DNA of 64,000 bases from Pseudomonas putida NBRC 14164 (GCF_000412675.1 NC_021505.1:800501-864500); one strand, 5' to 3'; numbered from the stretch's first letter, positions 8,810-17,158 are shown. The notes: generated by a model from the sequence alone, not told the origin. Program-made: numbers and translations.

Positions 8810-8842
8810 TTGTTCTGGTTAAGTCGGTGTGTATGATACACA
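8810..8842 (+). promoter_or_regulatory. hicAB promoter with palindromic operator
   Basis: TTGTTC (8810-8815), 16 bases, then TATGAT (8832-8837) gives a usable sigma-70 promoter. The -10 box lies wholly inside the perfect palindrome TGTGTATGATACACA (8828-8842), 22 bases before the hicA start. HicB proteins repress their own promoters, so this is the likely operator. Confidence 0.65.
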
Positions 8843-8864
8843 TCGACCGCCGAAGGAAGTGTGC

Positions 8865-9092
8865 ATGCGCAGTCGTGAAGTCATCCAGCTAATCGAAGCT
8901 GACGGGTGGTATGAGGTCGAGGTAAAAGGCAGTCATCACCAATTTCGGCACCCCACAAAAAAGGGGCGAGTAACTGTTCCTCATCCCGAGACCGAGCTGC
9001 CCAAAGGCACGGTACGCAGCATTCTGAAACAGGCCGGTCTGATTCAAACCGGTAGCGTTGCCAGCACGAGCGTCAACGGAGGTAATCAATGA
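8865..9092 (+). CDS. hicA: HicA toxin, mRNA interferase
   Basis: A 75-residue protein of the HicA family, a small double-stranded-RNA-binding-fold ribonuclease that cleaves mRNA when not bound by HicB. It shows the family core: SREVIQLIEADGWYEV, the catalytic-histidine motif KGSHHQFRHP, then VTVPHP and GTVRSILKQAGL. Start at the ATG after GAAGGAAG. hicB overlaps the stop by 4 bases (ATGA), as usual for toxin-first hic operons. It lies in an apparently A+T-richer island between the two IS copies, which suggests acquisition. Confidence 0.93.
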   Translation: MRSREVIQLIEADGWYEVEVKGSHHQFRHPTKKGRVTVPHPETELPKGTVRSILKQAGLIQTGSVASTSVNGGNQ

Positions 9093-9496
9093 AGATTCCG
9101 GTTGTATTACACAAAGACACCGGCTCGGATTACGGCGTGACCGTTCCCGATGTGCCCGGTTGCTTCTCCGCCGGCGCTACAGTCGCACAGGCGCTGGAGA
9201 ACGTTCAGGAGGCGCTGGCGCTTCATTTCGAAGGGTTGGTAGCAGATAACGAGCCGTTGCCGCAGGCACAGGAAGTCGATGTCCATGTGGCGAACCCCGA
9301 CTATGAAGGCGGGGTGTGGGCCGTAGTGGATTTTGACGTCACTCCCTATCTGGGCAAAGCGGTTCGCTTCAATGCAACGCTGCCGGAAAACCTGCTTCAG
9401 CGGATAGACGAAAAAGTGAAGCGTGATCACCGTTATGCATCCCGCTCCGGTTTTCTGGCTTCGGCTGCGTTGCGAGAACTGGCGCTTTCACACTGA
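9089..9496 (+). CDS. hicB: HicB antitoxin with ribbon-helix-helix domain
   Basis: A 135-residue antitoxin. The N-terminal degenerate RNase-H-like HicB fold (YGVTVPDVPGCFSAG, then QALENVQEAL) masks HicA. The C-terminal part (about residues 95-135: FNATLPENLLQRIDEKVKRD, then SRSGFLASAALREL) is a ribbon-helix-helix DNA-binding segment used for autorepression. Translation is coupled to hicA by the ATGA overlap. The palindrome at 8828-8842 is the likely target. Confidence 0.93.
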   Translation: MKIPVVLHKDTGSDYGVTVPDVPGCFSAGATVAQALENVQEALALHFEGLVADNEPLPQAQEVDVHVANPDYEGGVWAVVDFDVTPYLGKAVRFNATLPENLLQRIDEKVKRDHRYASRSGFLASAALRELALSH

Positions 9497-9515
9497 TCGC
9501 GGACGCGTGCATTCG

Positions 9516-10448
9516 TTACGCCCACCAGTACCGCACAAAGTGGAAGAACACCGGCGCGGCAAAGCACACCGAGTCCATGCGATCGAGCATGCCGCCGTGG
9601 CCTTCGATCATGTGGCCCCAATCCTTCACCCCGCGGTCGCGCTTGATCGCCGACATCACCAGCCCGCCGAAGAAGCCCATGGCGTTGACCGCCAACGCCA
9701 TCAGCGCGGCCTGCCAGAAGGTGAACGGGGTGATCCAGCACAACAGGGCGCCGATCAGGGTGGCCAGTGCCACGCCGCCGGCCAACCCTTCTACGGTCTT
9801 GGATGGTGACAGGTTGGGGGCCACCTTGTGCTTGCCAAACAGCTTGCCGCACACGTATTGCAGCACGTCGCTGATCTGCACCACCAGGATCAGCCAGGCG
9901 ATCAGCAGCAGGTTCCGCCCCTCGTAGCCGGGGATGTCCAGGGTCATCAAGGCGGGCACCGACGATACGCAGTAAACCGCGATCATCAGCCCCCACTGCA
10001 CCTTCGACGCACGTTCGAGAAAACGCGTGGTATCGCCGCCGAAGCTGGCCAAAATCGGCAGCAGCAGGAACAGGTACACCGGGATGAAGATGCTGAACAG
10101 GCCGTACCAGTCCATGGCGATCAGCACGTACTGTACCGGCAGTGCCACATAAAACGCTGCCACCAGCGCCGGGTAGTCGCTGCGCCGGGTCGGGGTGAGG
10201 GTCATGAATTCGCGCAGGGCATAGAACGACACGCCATAGAACAGCACGATCACCCCGTATTTACCGAAGAGGAAGGCGATGCCGATCACCAGCACCATCA
10301 CCCACCAGGCGTTGATGCGGGCGTTGAGGTTGTCGATCACCGCGTGTGGCGCCGGGCCGGCGCGCCACTTCAGCAGGCGGCCGGTCACGCTGGCGAGCAG
10401 CAGCAGGGCGCCGATGCCGGCGAACAGGGAAAGGGTGTTGTCGTCCAT
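9516..10448 (-). CDS. ynbB: CdsA-family phosphatidate cytidylyltransferase (YnbB-like)
   Basis: A 310-residue integral membrane protein with about eight helices. It carries the full CDP-diglyceride synthase signature near the C terminus: SAIKRDRGVKDWGHMIEGHG followed by GMLDRMDS. The reaction is phosphatidate plus CTP to CDP-diacylglycerol. Start at 10448 (MDDNTL), which has AAGGA nine bases upstream; the ATG at 10457 lies directly on that SD. A housekeeping CdsA normally sits in the lpx/fab cluster, so this is a second, specialised copy. It is the last gene of a six-gene operon that also holds a CDP-alcohol phosphatidyltransferase, suggesting it supplies that enzyme. Confidence 0.88.
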   Translation of the reverse strand: MDDNTLSLFAGIGALLLLASVTGRLLKWRAGPAPHAVIDNLNARINAWWVMVLVIGIAFLFGKYGVIVLFYGVSFYALREFMTLTPTRRSDYPALVAAFYVALPVQYVLIAMDWYGLFSIFIPVYLFLLLPILASFGGDTTRFLERASKVQWGLMIAVYCVSSVPALMTLDIPGYEGRNLLLIAWLILVVQISDVLQYVCGKLFGKHKVAPNLSPSKTVEGLAGGVALATLIGALLCWITPFTFWQAALMALAVNAMGFFGGLVMSAIKRDRGVKDWGHMIEGHGGMLDRMDSVCFAAPVFFHFVRYWWA

Positions 10449-10449
10449 G

Positions 10450-11073
10450 TCAGGCATCCTTCGGGGCCAGGGTCAGCAGGGCCTGGCTGGCCCGCTCGAG
10501 AAAGGCCTGCTTGCTTTCGTCAGCGTGCAGGTGCAGCGGTTCGCCAAAGCTCAGTGTGCACAGCAACGGCAGGGGCAGGGCGCGGCCTTTGGGCATCACC
10601 CGGTTGAGATTGGCGATCCATACCGGTACGAGCTCGACGTCGGGGTTGGCCGCGGCCAGGTGGTACAACCCGCTTCTGAACGGCATCAGTGGCTCGTCGC
10701 CCAGGTTACGCGTGCCTTCCGGGAAGAAGATCAGCGAGTCGCCTTGAGCCACGGCTTCAAGGATCGGCTGTAGCGGGCTGCCCTGGCCTTCGCTGCGTTG
10801 GCGGTCGATCAATACGCCGTTGAACACCTTGCGAATGAGAAAATCGCGGATGCCCGGCTTGGCCCAGTAGTCCGCGCCGGCCACCGGGCGGGTGCGTTTG
10901 CGCAAGGGCTGCGGCAGTGAAGCCCACAGCAGCACGAAGTCACCGTGGCTGCTGTGGTTGGCGAAGTACAGGCGCTGCACTGGCAGCGGCGTGCAACCCA
11001 GCCACAGGGCGCGGGCACCCGTGATCAGACGGGCGGCGGAGGTGATGAGGTAGGCGGTCAGGTTGGCGAGCAT
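10450..11073 (-). CDS. PlsC-type acyltransferase
   Basis: A 207-residue membrane-associated acyltransferase of the glycerolipid (LPLAT) family. Motif I is NHSSHGDF (HX4D), motif III is FFPEGTRNLG, and the segment between them fits the family. It probably transfers a fatty acyl chain from acyl-ACP or acyl-CoA to a lysolipid or related alcohol. The E. coli ynb operon has no such gene as I know it, so this is an addition to that set. It lies 10 bases after the small membrane gene and ends 2 bases before the CdsA-like start. Confidence 0.83.
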   Translation of the reverse strand: MLANLTAYLITSAARLITGARALWLGCTPLPVQRLYFANHSSHGDFVLLWASLPQPLRKRTRPVAGADYWAKPGIRDFLIRKVFNGVLIDRQRSEGQGSPLQPILEAVAQGDSLIFFPEGTRNLGDEPLMPFRSGLYHLAAANPDVELVPVWIANLNRVMPKGRALPLPLLCTLSFGEPLHLHADESKQAFLERASQALLTLAPKDA

Positions 11074-11083
11074 GGATCGGAGG

Positions 11084-11515
11084 TCATCCCTTCAAAGGCA
11101 GTGTCAGCAGGGTAGCCAAGGCCAGCGACAACTGCAGGCCCAGGCACACTGCCTGGCGGCGCAACAGGTTCAGTGCGGCCTGGCTGCGGTCAGGCCAGGC
11201 GCGGGCGTCCGTGGCCTGCGGTTTCAGTTTCAGCTCGAACAGGGCGCGGTCCAGGGCCTGGGTGTCCGCTGCCAGGTGGTTGCTGCTGGCGAGGTGGGTG
11301 AACAGTTCGGCATCTATGGCCACGCGGATGGCCCAGTACTTGTGCATCACGCCAAGCACCAGCAGCACGCCGCACAGCAGGCTGGCCAGCGGTTGAAGTG
11401 GGGCACCCAACAAAGGTGCAAGGCCGTAGGCCAGGGCCAGCAGGGTGAGGCCGTCGGACAAGCGTTCCAGCTGTTTGCCGCGACCCAGCAGGCTGGCCAC
11501 CACACGCAGGTTCAT
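11084..11515 (-). CDS. Small membrane protein of the lipid operon, unknown function
   Basis: A 143-residue protein that I do not recognise. It has hydrophobic segments at about residues 20-60 (LTLLALAYGLAPLLG, SLLCGVLLVLGV) and at the C terminus (LGLQLSLALATLLTLPL), separated by a charged amphipathic stretch. Its ATG overlaps the ynbD-like stop codon (ATGA), and the acyltransferase starts 10 bases after its stop, so it belongs to the operon. It could be a membrane partner of one of the enzymes. Confidence 0.7.
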   Translation of the reverse strand: MNLRVVASLLGRGKQLERLSDGLTLLALAYGLAPLLGAPLQPLASLLCGVLLVLGVMHKYWAIRVAIDAELFTHLASSNHLAADTQALDRALFELKLKPQATDARAWPDRSQAALNLLRRQAVCLGLQLSLALATLLTLPLKG

Positions 11516-12960
11516 GGCTGTGCTCCAAGCTGTTGCAAGGCCAGGCGGTGTGCCGGGTGCAGAACGATGCCGGGCCGGGCTTTGCGGATCAGTGCTTCGG
11601 CCTGCTGGGCGTCGCTGCAGCGGCCGGAGAGCAGCAGCCAGGCGGCCACGGCGCTGGCGCTGCGTGAATAGCCCAGAGCACAGCAGACCAGCAAGGGGCC
11701 TTGGGCGCGCAGGCGTTCGATGGCGTTGGCGGCCTGTTGTAACAGGGCGACGTCCGGCGCTATCAGATCCAGGGTAGGGAAGCACTGATACTCAAAGGCT
11801 GGCGCGACCGTTGCAGGAGCGGCCTTGTGTCGCGAAAGGGGCGCGAAGCGGCCCCCGTTCAGCTTCGCAGCAGACATTGCCGGGGCTGCTGCGCAGCCCT
11901 TTCGCGACACAAGGCCGCTCCCACAAATGTCCGCAGCAGGGCGGCTAACAGCGCAAGGCAGCTCGGCGCACAAATCCACAATCGCAGCGAATGGTGTGCT
12001 GTGCCCTGGGATCCTCCCTAGATACACGCCATCGCACACTTCATCGGCCTGTGGGTGGTGCCGGGTCCAGAGCCGCGAATTGACCCACGCTCCGACCAAA
12101 TACGGTGCCAGCAGGCAGCTGGCCGCATTCGACAAGCGCCCATCGGCGCCTTTCTGAAACCCGCGTGCACCCAACAAACCATAGTTCAGCGCAACCAGTG
12201 CCAGCGACACGGACGGCCAGGCCAACCACAACCAGGCGCCGCCCGACACAACGGCAGGCACAGCGCACAAAACAGCGCCGACGGCATAATAAAACGCCAC
12301 CCGCCAGCGCTTGGCATCCTGTGCCAGGCGCGCCTGTTGCCAGGGCAGTCGCCCCTGATGCGGCCACAGCCAGACGCAGGCAAACCCCGCCAATGCACCC
12401 GTGGGTACATCAATGAAATGATGCTGCCAGGTGGTCAGTACCGACACCCCGATCAACGCCATCCAGCCATGCATCAGCCATCGCCAGGGCTGGCGCTGCA
12501 CATGCCGGGCAAACATCGTCCAGATGATCACCAGCAGCGCAATGTGCAGCGATGGCGCCTGGTTGAACGGTTTGTCGAAGCCCATCAGTACATCGAACAG
12601 CCAGCCGAACAGCCCACCCAGCTCTGGCCGTTCGAAGGTGAACCGCAGCGGCCACAGCAGGAAGCAGGTGACACTGATCACCTGTGCGCTGAGCAGTGCC
12701 AGCGCGTGCCGGTCCATTTCCTGGCGTGTGCGCGGCAGCAGAAAGGACAGCCCGTAGAGCAAGTCGATCGACCAGTACGGGATGATCGTCCAGGGCCACA
12801 GCGGCATGCTGCGCTCCCAGCCGAACACCAGGCTGCCGACATCACTACGCCCGGCGGTATGGCTGTTCGCCAGCCCATAGCTGAGGAAAAACAACGGCCC
12901 CAGCAGCAGAAGCCAGAACACGCCCCGGCGGATCAGCCCTGGCTCGCGTGATGGGTTCAT
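11512..12960 (-). CDS. ynbD: YnbD-like PAP2 plus dual-specificity phosphatase, carrying an in-frame REP pair
   Basis: A 482-residue membrane protein. The N-terminal part (about residues 1-230) is a PAP2 lipid phosphatase with PSLH and, later, HHFID motifs among several helices. The C-terminal part is a dual-specificity phosphatase with the P-loop CCALGYSRS (CX5R intact). Between DLCAELP and YQCFPTLDLIAP lies about 53 residues rich in Ala, Ser, Arg and Lys, encoded by a REP pair (11816-11922) that stays in frame. Without it the length would be close to 430, my recollection for E. coli YnbD. The enzyme probably removes phosphate from a lipid-phosphate intermediate. Whether the interrupted phosphatase half still folds is open. 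Confidence 0.82.
   Translation of the reverse strand: MNPSREPGLIRRGVFWLLLLGPLFFLSYGLANSHTAGRSDVGSLVFGWERSMPLWPWTIIPYWSIDLLYGLSFLLPRTRQEMDRHALALLSAQVISVTCFLLWPLRFTFERPELGGLFGWLFDVLMGFDKPFNQAPSLHIALLVIIWTMFARHVQRQPWRWLMHGWMALIGVSVLTTWQHHFIDVPTGALAGFACVWLWPHQGRLPWQQARLAQDAKRWRVAFYYAVGAVLCAVPAVVSGGAWLWLAWPSVSLALVALNYGLLGARGFQKGADGRLSNAASCLLAPYLVGAWVNSRLWTRHHPQADEVCDGVYLGRIPGHSTPFAAIVDLCAELPCAVSRPAADICGSGLVSRKGCAAAPAMSAAKLNGGRFAPLSRHKAAPATVAPAFEYQCFPTLDLIAPDVALLQQAANAIERLRAQGPLLVCCALGYSRSASAVAAWLLLSGRCSDAQQAEALIRKARPGIVLHPAHRLALQQLGAQP
11816..11922. repeat. REP pair inside the ynbD-like coding sequence
   Basis: GGAGCGGCCTTGTGTCGCGA at one end and its exact mirror TCGCGACACAAGGCCGCTCC at the other enclose about 65 bases. 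It is the same REP type that flanks the IS copies. It lies within the phosphatase reading frame, which stays open through it. Confidence 0.92.
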
Positions 12961-14715
12961 TCAGCGCACCCGCTGTGCCAGGCTGACGCTGAAAATCCCC
13001 CATTCATCAATGCGCTGGGCCAGCTTGCGGAAACCGGCCGCCTCTACCAACTGGTCCATTTCGGCCTGGCTGCGGCGTCGCATCACCCAGGCCTCGCCAC
13101 CCCGGTGGCTGGTAAGGGCGCGGGCGATCATCTCCAGTTGCGGGTGCCACGGCTGGCCGGTGTAGACCAGATAACCGCCATCTTCCACGGCATCGGCCAG
13201 GCCGGCCAGCGAGTTGCCCACCAGCTGGTTGCTGGGGAACAGTTCGTAGAGCCCCGAGACCACCGCCAGGGTCGGCGGCTGCTCCAGCGTGGCCAGGCTC
13301 TGGCGGTCGAAGGCATCGCCCTGGACGAAGCGGGCGATGTCGGCCAGGCCCTTCTCGGTGATCAGCGCGCTGCCTTGCTGCACGTTAAGCTCGCTGTAGT
13401 CGCGCAGCAGGATCGAGTCTGGCAACTGCTCAAGGTCTTGCAGTGCTTCGAGGATGTAGCGGCCATGGCCGGCGGCGATATCGACAATGTGCACGGGCCG
13501 CTGTTGTTCGCGCAGCCGGGCGATGGCCAGGCGCAGCAGTTCCTCGACGTGCAGCTTGCGCTGGCGAATGCCACGCCAGCCGATGGCGTCGAGGTAGTTC
13601 TGGTCGACCAGGCGGCCCAGCTTGCCCTTGCCGGTTGGTTGGTTGCGGTACACGTAGTCGAGCGTGCTGCCCGAATCGAAGCCGGTGTCGAAGCCCAGTT
13701 TCACCCCCGCAGACAACCCCTTGCCCAGGCTAAGCCCGGCGCGGGTGGCGCGCCAGTAAAGGTCACGCGGCGAGTGGCGCGGCAACGGTGCGGCCAGGCT
13801 TTCGGCTTCGGCGCAACTGGCGCCCGTCTTGTCGGCATCAAGCAGTGACGGCAGGGCGGCGGGGCTGGCGAAGCAGTGCTCTACGAACCGTTCGATGCGC
13901 TTCAGGGCATGGGCCCGGTCACGCTCACCGAGGGTGTCGTGGAAGAAGCCCGGCAGGATGTGCATTTCCTTGCGCGTGCTGCCCAGCCGTTCGAAAAAGC
14001 GCTCCTGCGGCTGGCGCTCGACCACGAAGTCGGCCCCGGATACCAGCAATTGGGTGGGTACCTGAATGGCCTGGGCATCCGCCACTACCCGGTCAGCGGC
14101 TTCGTACAGGCCCAGCAGCATGGTCACCGAAATTGGCCGGCTGATAAGCGGGTCGGCCACGTAAGACATCACCCGCTCGGGGTCGTGAGTGAGCAGGCGT
14201 GGCTTGACGTAGCTGTTGACGAAGAAGTTGCCGCGCAAGGCCTTGAGCAGCTTCAGGCCAGGGCGGGCGAATGGCACGTACAGCTTGACCTTGAACGCGG
14301 GCGAGGCCAGCACCAGGCAGCGTACCTTGGGCGCGTAGTCGTGGGCCCAGGTGGCAATCAGCACCGCGCCGACGCTTTGCGCCAGCACCACCAGGTCGTG
14401 CTCGGCGATGCCGTGATGGGCCTGGATATGTTCGATGAAGGTCTGCACGTCGCGCACGCTGGTGGCAAACCCCGGGCTGTCGCCGCGTGCGCCTGGCGAC
14501 TGGCCATGGCCGCGGGCATCCCAGGCGAAGAAATCATAGCCCGGCATGTCCAGTTCATCGGCCAGGTGGGCCATGCGCCCGCCGTGTTCATGGCCGCGGT
14601 GGAACATCACCACGGCCCGGCGTGGCTGGTGCTCGTTGCGGGTGGCAGGCCAATGACGGTAGTGCAACTCGACACCGTCATGGGTGGAGAAGTGCAGCGC
14701 TTGCGCTTGGCGCAT
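12961..14715 (-). CDS. ynbC: YnbC-like alpha/beta hydrolase fused to a SAM methyltransferase
   Basis: A 584-residue two-domain protein. Residues about 1-300 form an alpha/beta hydrolase of the monoacylglycerol-lipase type: DGVELHYRHW, HGHEHGGR-like oxyanion region HRGHEHGGR, nucleophile elbow LAQSVGAV, and a late FFHDTLGE histidine. Residues about 340-584 form a class I methyltransferase with SAM motif VDIAAGHGRYILEAL. The start at 14715 begins MRQAQALHF; the frame upstream overlaps the ynbA-like gene and is rejected. The stop touches the ynbD-like start (0 bases apart). The length is close to the 585 residues I recall for E. coli YnbC. The substrate is unknown; a lipid is likely from context. 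Confidence 0.85.
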   Translation of the reverse strand: MRQAQALHFSTHDGVELHYRHWPATRNEHQPRRAVVMFHRGHEHGGRMAHLADELDMPGYDFFAWDARGHGQSPGARGDSPGFATSVRDVQTFIEHIQAHHGIAEHDLVVLAQSVGAVLIATWAHDYAPKVRCLVLASPAFKVKLYVPFARPGLKLLKALRGNFFVNSYVKPRLLTHDPERVMSYVADPLISRPISVTMLLGLYEAADRVVADAQAIQVPTQLLVSGADFVVERQPQERFFERLGSTRKEMHILPGFFHDTLGERDRAHALKRIERFVEHCFASPAALPSLLDADKTGASCAEAESLAAPLPRHSPRDLYWRATRAGLSLGKGLSAGVKLGFDTGFDSGSTLDYVYRNQPTGKGKLGRLVDQNYLDAIGWRGIRQRKLHVEELLRLAIARLREQQRPVHIVDIAAGHGRYILEALQDLEQLPDSILLRDYSELNVQQGSALITEKGLADIARFVQGDAFDRQSLATLEQPPTLAVVSGLYELFPSNQLVGNSLAGLADAVEDGGYLVYTGQPWHPQLEMIARALTSHRGGEAWVMRRRSQAEMDQLVEAAGFRKLAQRIDEWGIFSVSLAQRVR

Positions 14716-14746
14716 TATCAACGTCCTTTTTGCGGCGGCTTTGGGC

Positions 14747-15352
14747 TCAGCGGGTTTCGGCCAGCCCCTGGCGAACCCGGTTGTAGAGGGTATAGAGCGA
14801 GAGCGCGAGGATGACCAGCAGCAGGCCATTGATCCAGCTGCCGTTCAGCAGGCCAAAGGCGACCCCGGTGCCCAGCACGCCGAAGGCAAAGGCCCGGTCG
14901 CTTTTGCCCATGGGGCCGTCGTAACGGCGCGAGGCGCCAGCCAGCGGGCCCATGACGCCGGCGTATTCGCTGAAGGTGGCACACAGCACCACCAGCACCA
15001 CCAGCACCGGAGAAACCCCGGCCAGCAGGGCGAAGGGCAGGTACAGGGCAGCGTCGGCGATCACGTCGCAGAGTTCGTTGAGGTAGGCGCCGAGGGTAGA
15101 TTGCTGGCCGAACTCCCTGGCCAACATGCCGTCGACGGCGTTCAGTGCCATGCGCAGCAGCATCCACACCGGTATCAGGATGAACAGCCAGGTGACGTGG
15201 GGCAGGGCGGCCAGTAGCAAGCCCAGCAGGACCGACACCACGGCGGCGGCGACGGTAACCTGGTTGGCGGTGACACCGCGGTCGTAAAGGCGCTGGACTG
15301 CTGGGCGCAGCAGGGCCTGGAAGCGCGGTTTGAGCTGGTAGATCGATGCCAC
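14747..15352 (-). CDS. ynbA: YnbA-like CDP-alcohol phosphatidyltransferase
   Basis: A 201-residue membrane protein. The GTG at 15352 (ASIYQLKPRF next) has AAGGA seven bases upstream, and this gives the 201-residue length I recall for E. coli YnbA; the ATG at 15412 is less likely. The CDP-alcohol signature is readable in LNAVDGMLAREFGQQSTLG followed by AYLNELCDVIAD. The first and third of the four canonical aspartates are Asn (NAVDG, AYLNELCD). The family makes phosphodiester lipids from CDP-diacylglycerol and an alcohol. First gene of the six-gene operon; the hydrolase-methyltransferase starts 31 bases after its stop. Confidence 0.87.
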   Translation of the reverse strand: MASIYQLKPRFQALLRPAVQRLYDRGVTANQVTVAAAVVSVLLGLLLAALPHVTWLFILIPVWMLLRMALNAVDGMLAREFGQQSTLGAYLNELCDVIADAALYLPFALLAGVSPVLVVLVVLCATFSEYAGVMGPLAGASRRYDGPMGKSDRAFAFGVLGTGVAFGLLNGSWINGLLLVILALSLYTLYNRVRQGLAETR

Positions 15353-15434
15353 TGGAAAATCCTTTTTCGTGGTGCGATGGGGGATTGTGTGCGACCGGCC
15401 GAAAAAATGCACCCACTGTGCAGGAACTGACGCT

Positions 15435-16316
15435 TCAACGGGTGAGGGTGGTCACCAATGCTGCGGCATAGCCCGGCAACGCCGCAAAGTCCCGCGCGCA
15501 CACCAGCAACTTGCGGTTGGCCCACGCCTCCTCCAGCGCCACCCAGTGCAACGGCAGCACGCCTTGCCAGCGCTTCACGGCTGCCAGCGGTACCACCCCG
15601 ACCCCGGCCCCGCCTGCAACCATGCGGATTACCCCATCGAAACCCTCGGCCCGCACCCGCACACGCATACGGCGCCCCTCACGCAGGGCCTGTTCTTCCA
15701 GGTACAACGCCAACGCGCTACTGGCACCCAGCCCGACATGGCCATGCACCAGGCTGTCGATGAAACTGGGCGCGACCGCGCTGGCCAGCGGGTGGCCCAA
15801 GGGCGTCACCAGTACCAGCGGGTCGTCGCGAAACGGCCGGGTTTGCAGGTGTTCGTTGGGCGCTGCGGTCGAAACGATGCCAAGGTCCGCCATGCCCTGG
15901 GTAATCGCCTGCACGATGCGCAGGCTCGGCAGCTCCTGTACATCTACGCTGACCCCGGGATGTGCAGCCAGGTAGCTGGCCAGGAGTTCTGGCAGGTACT
16001 CCGTGAGTGCTGCTGTGTTGCACAGCAGGCGTACCTGGCCCTGCTGCCCTTGTGCGTACTGGCCCAGATCAAACTGCAAGCGCTCGACCTGCTGCGCTAT
16101 CAGGCGTGCATGCTGCAGCAGTGCCTGACCCGCCGGTGTCGGCTGCACGCCACGGCGGTTGCGCTGCAGCAACGGGATACCCAGCGATGCCTCCATGGCG
16201 CGGATGCGTGCGCTGGCTGCCGGCAGCGACAGGTGGCTGCGGCTGGCGCCGGCAGTGATGTTGCCGCACTCCAGGGTGTGCTGGAACAGCTTGAGGTCGA
16301 TCAGGTCGAAATGCAT
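15435..16316 (-). CDS. LysR-family regulator
   Basis: A 293-residue regulator with an N-terminal helix-turn-helix (about residues 4-62: ITAGASRSHLSLPAASARIR) and a LysR substrate-binding domain. The HTH has LPAASARI in place of the common QPAVSRQI. It is divergent from the TauE/SafE gene with only 77 bases between start codons. It therefore probably controls that exporter and itself. The effector cannot be predicted. Confidence 0.85.
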   Translation of the reverse strand: MHFDLIDLKLFQHTLECGNITAGASRSHLSLPAASARIRAMEASLGIPLLQRNRRGVQPTPAGQALLQHARLIAQQVERLQFDLGQYAQGQQGQVRLLCNTAALTEYLPELLASYLAAHPGVSVDVQELPSLRIVQAITQGMADLGIVSTAAPNEHLQTRPFRDDPLVLVTPLGHPLASAVAPSFIDSLVHGHVGLGASSALALYLEEQALREGRRMRVRVRAEGFDGVIRMVAGGAGVGVVPLAAVKRWQGVLPLHWVALEEAWANRKLLVCARDFAALPGYAAALVTTLTR

Positions 16317-16393
16317 GTGGCTCTGTCTTTACAAGAGTCTGGCTGAGTATATGGCAGATTTTCCCGCTGGCCGGAAACCGCCATCATCAGCCC

Positions 16394-17158
16394 ATGACTA
16401 CTTTGCTAGCTTTCTACCAGGACATTGGCCCAGCCCTTTCGCTGCTGGTAGTGCTTACCTTCCTGCTGGCCGGCGCGGTCAAGGGGGTGATCGGCCTGGG
16501 CCTGCCGACCATCGCCATGGGCCTGCTGGGGCTGGCTATGCCGCCGGCGCAGGCAGCTGCACTGCTGATCGTGCCGTCGACCCTCACCAACCTTTGGCAA
16601 CTGGCCAGCGGCGCGCACCTGCGGGCGTTGCTGGTGCGGCTGGGGCCGATGCTGGCGCTGATCTTCATTGGCACCTTGCTGGGCAGTGCCTGGCTGGGGA
16701 TCGACAGTGGCCCATGGGCCATCCACGCGCTGGGTGCGGCTTTGCTGGTGTATGCGTTGTACGGGCTGGTCGGCCCGGGCTTGCACCTGGCGCCGGCGCA
16801 CGAGCGTTGGCTTGGGCCGGTCTGCGGGCTGTTGACGGGGGTGGTCACGGCGGCAACCGGGGTTTTCGTGATACCTGCTGTGCCCTACCTGCAAAGCCTG
16901 GGCCTGAGCCGTGAACAGATGATCCAGGCCCTGGGCCTGTCGTTCACGGTCTCGACCTTGGCGCTGGCCGTTGGCCTGGCCGGGCAGGATGCCCTTGGTG
17001 GCCAGGCGTTGGGGGCTTCGCTGCTGATGTTGGCGCCCGCCTTGCTCGGCATGCTGGCCGGGCAGTGGTTGCGTCAGCGCATCAGCGCGCTGCTGTTCAA
17101 ACGTTGCTTCTTCATCGGCCTGGCCGCCCTGGGCGGCCACTTGCTGATCAACGGCTAG
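16394..17158 (+). CDS. TauE/SafE-family membrane permease
   Basis: A 254-residue protein with about eight membrane helices and the family's repeated pattern: AGAVKGVIGLGLPTIAMGLL in the first half, LLTGVVTAATGVFVIPAVPYL in the second. TauE/SafE proteins export sulfite, sulfoacetate or other organic anions; no motif here fixes the substrate. The neighbouring divergent LysR gene suggests substrate induction. The last 11 bases overlap the 3' end of the convergent quinol monooxygenase gene. Confidence 0.85.
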   Translation: MTTLLAFYQDIGPALSLLVVLTFLLAGAVKGVIGLGLPTIAMGLLGLAMPPAQAAALLIVPSTLTNLWQLASGAHLRALLVRLGPMLALIFIGTLLGSAWLGIDSGPWAIHALGAALLVYALYGLVGPGLHLAPAHERWLGPVCGLLTGVVTAATGVFVIPAVPYLQSLGLSREQMIQALGLSFTVSTLALAVGLAGQDALGGQALGASLLMLAPALLGMLAGQWLRQRISALLFKRCFFIGLAALGGHLLING

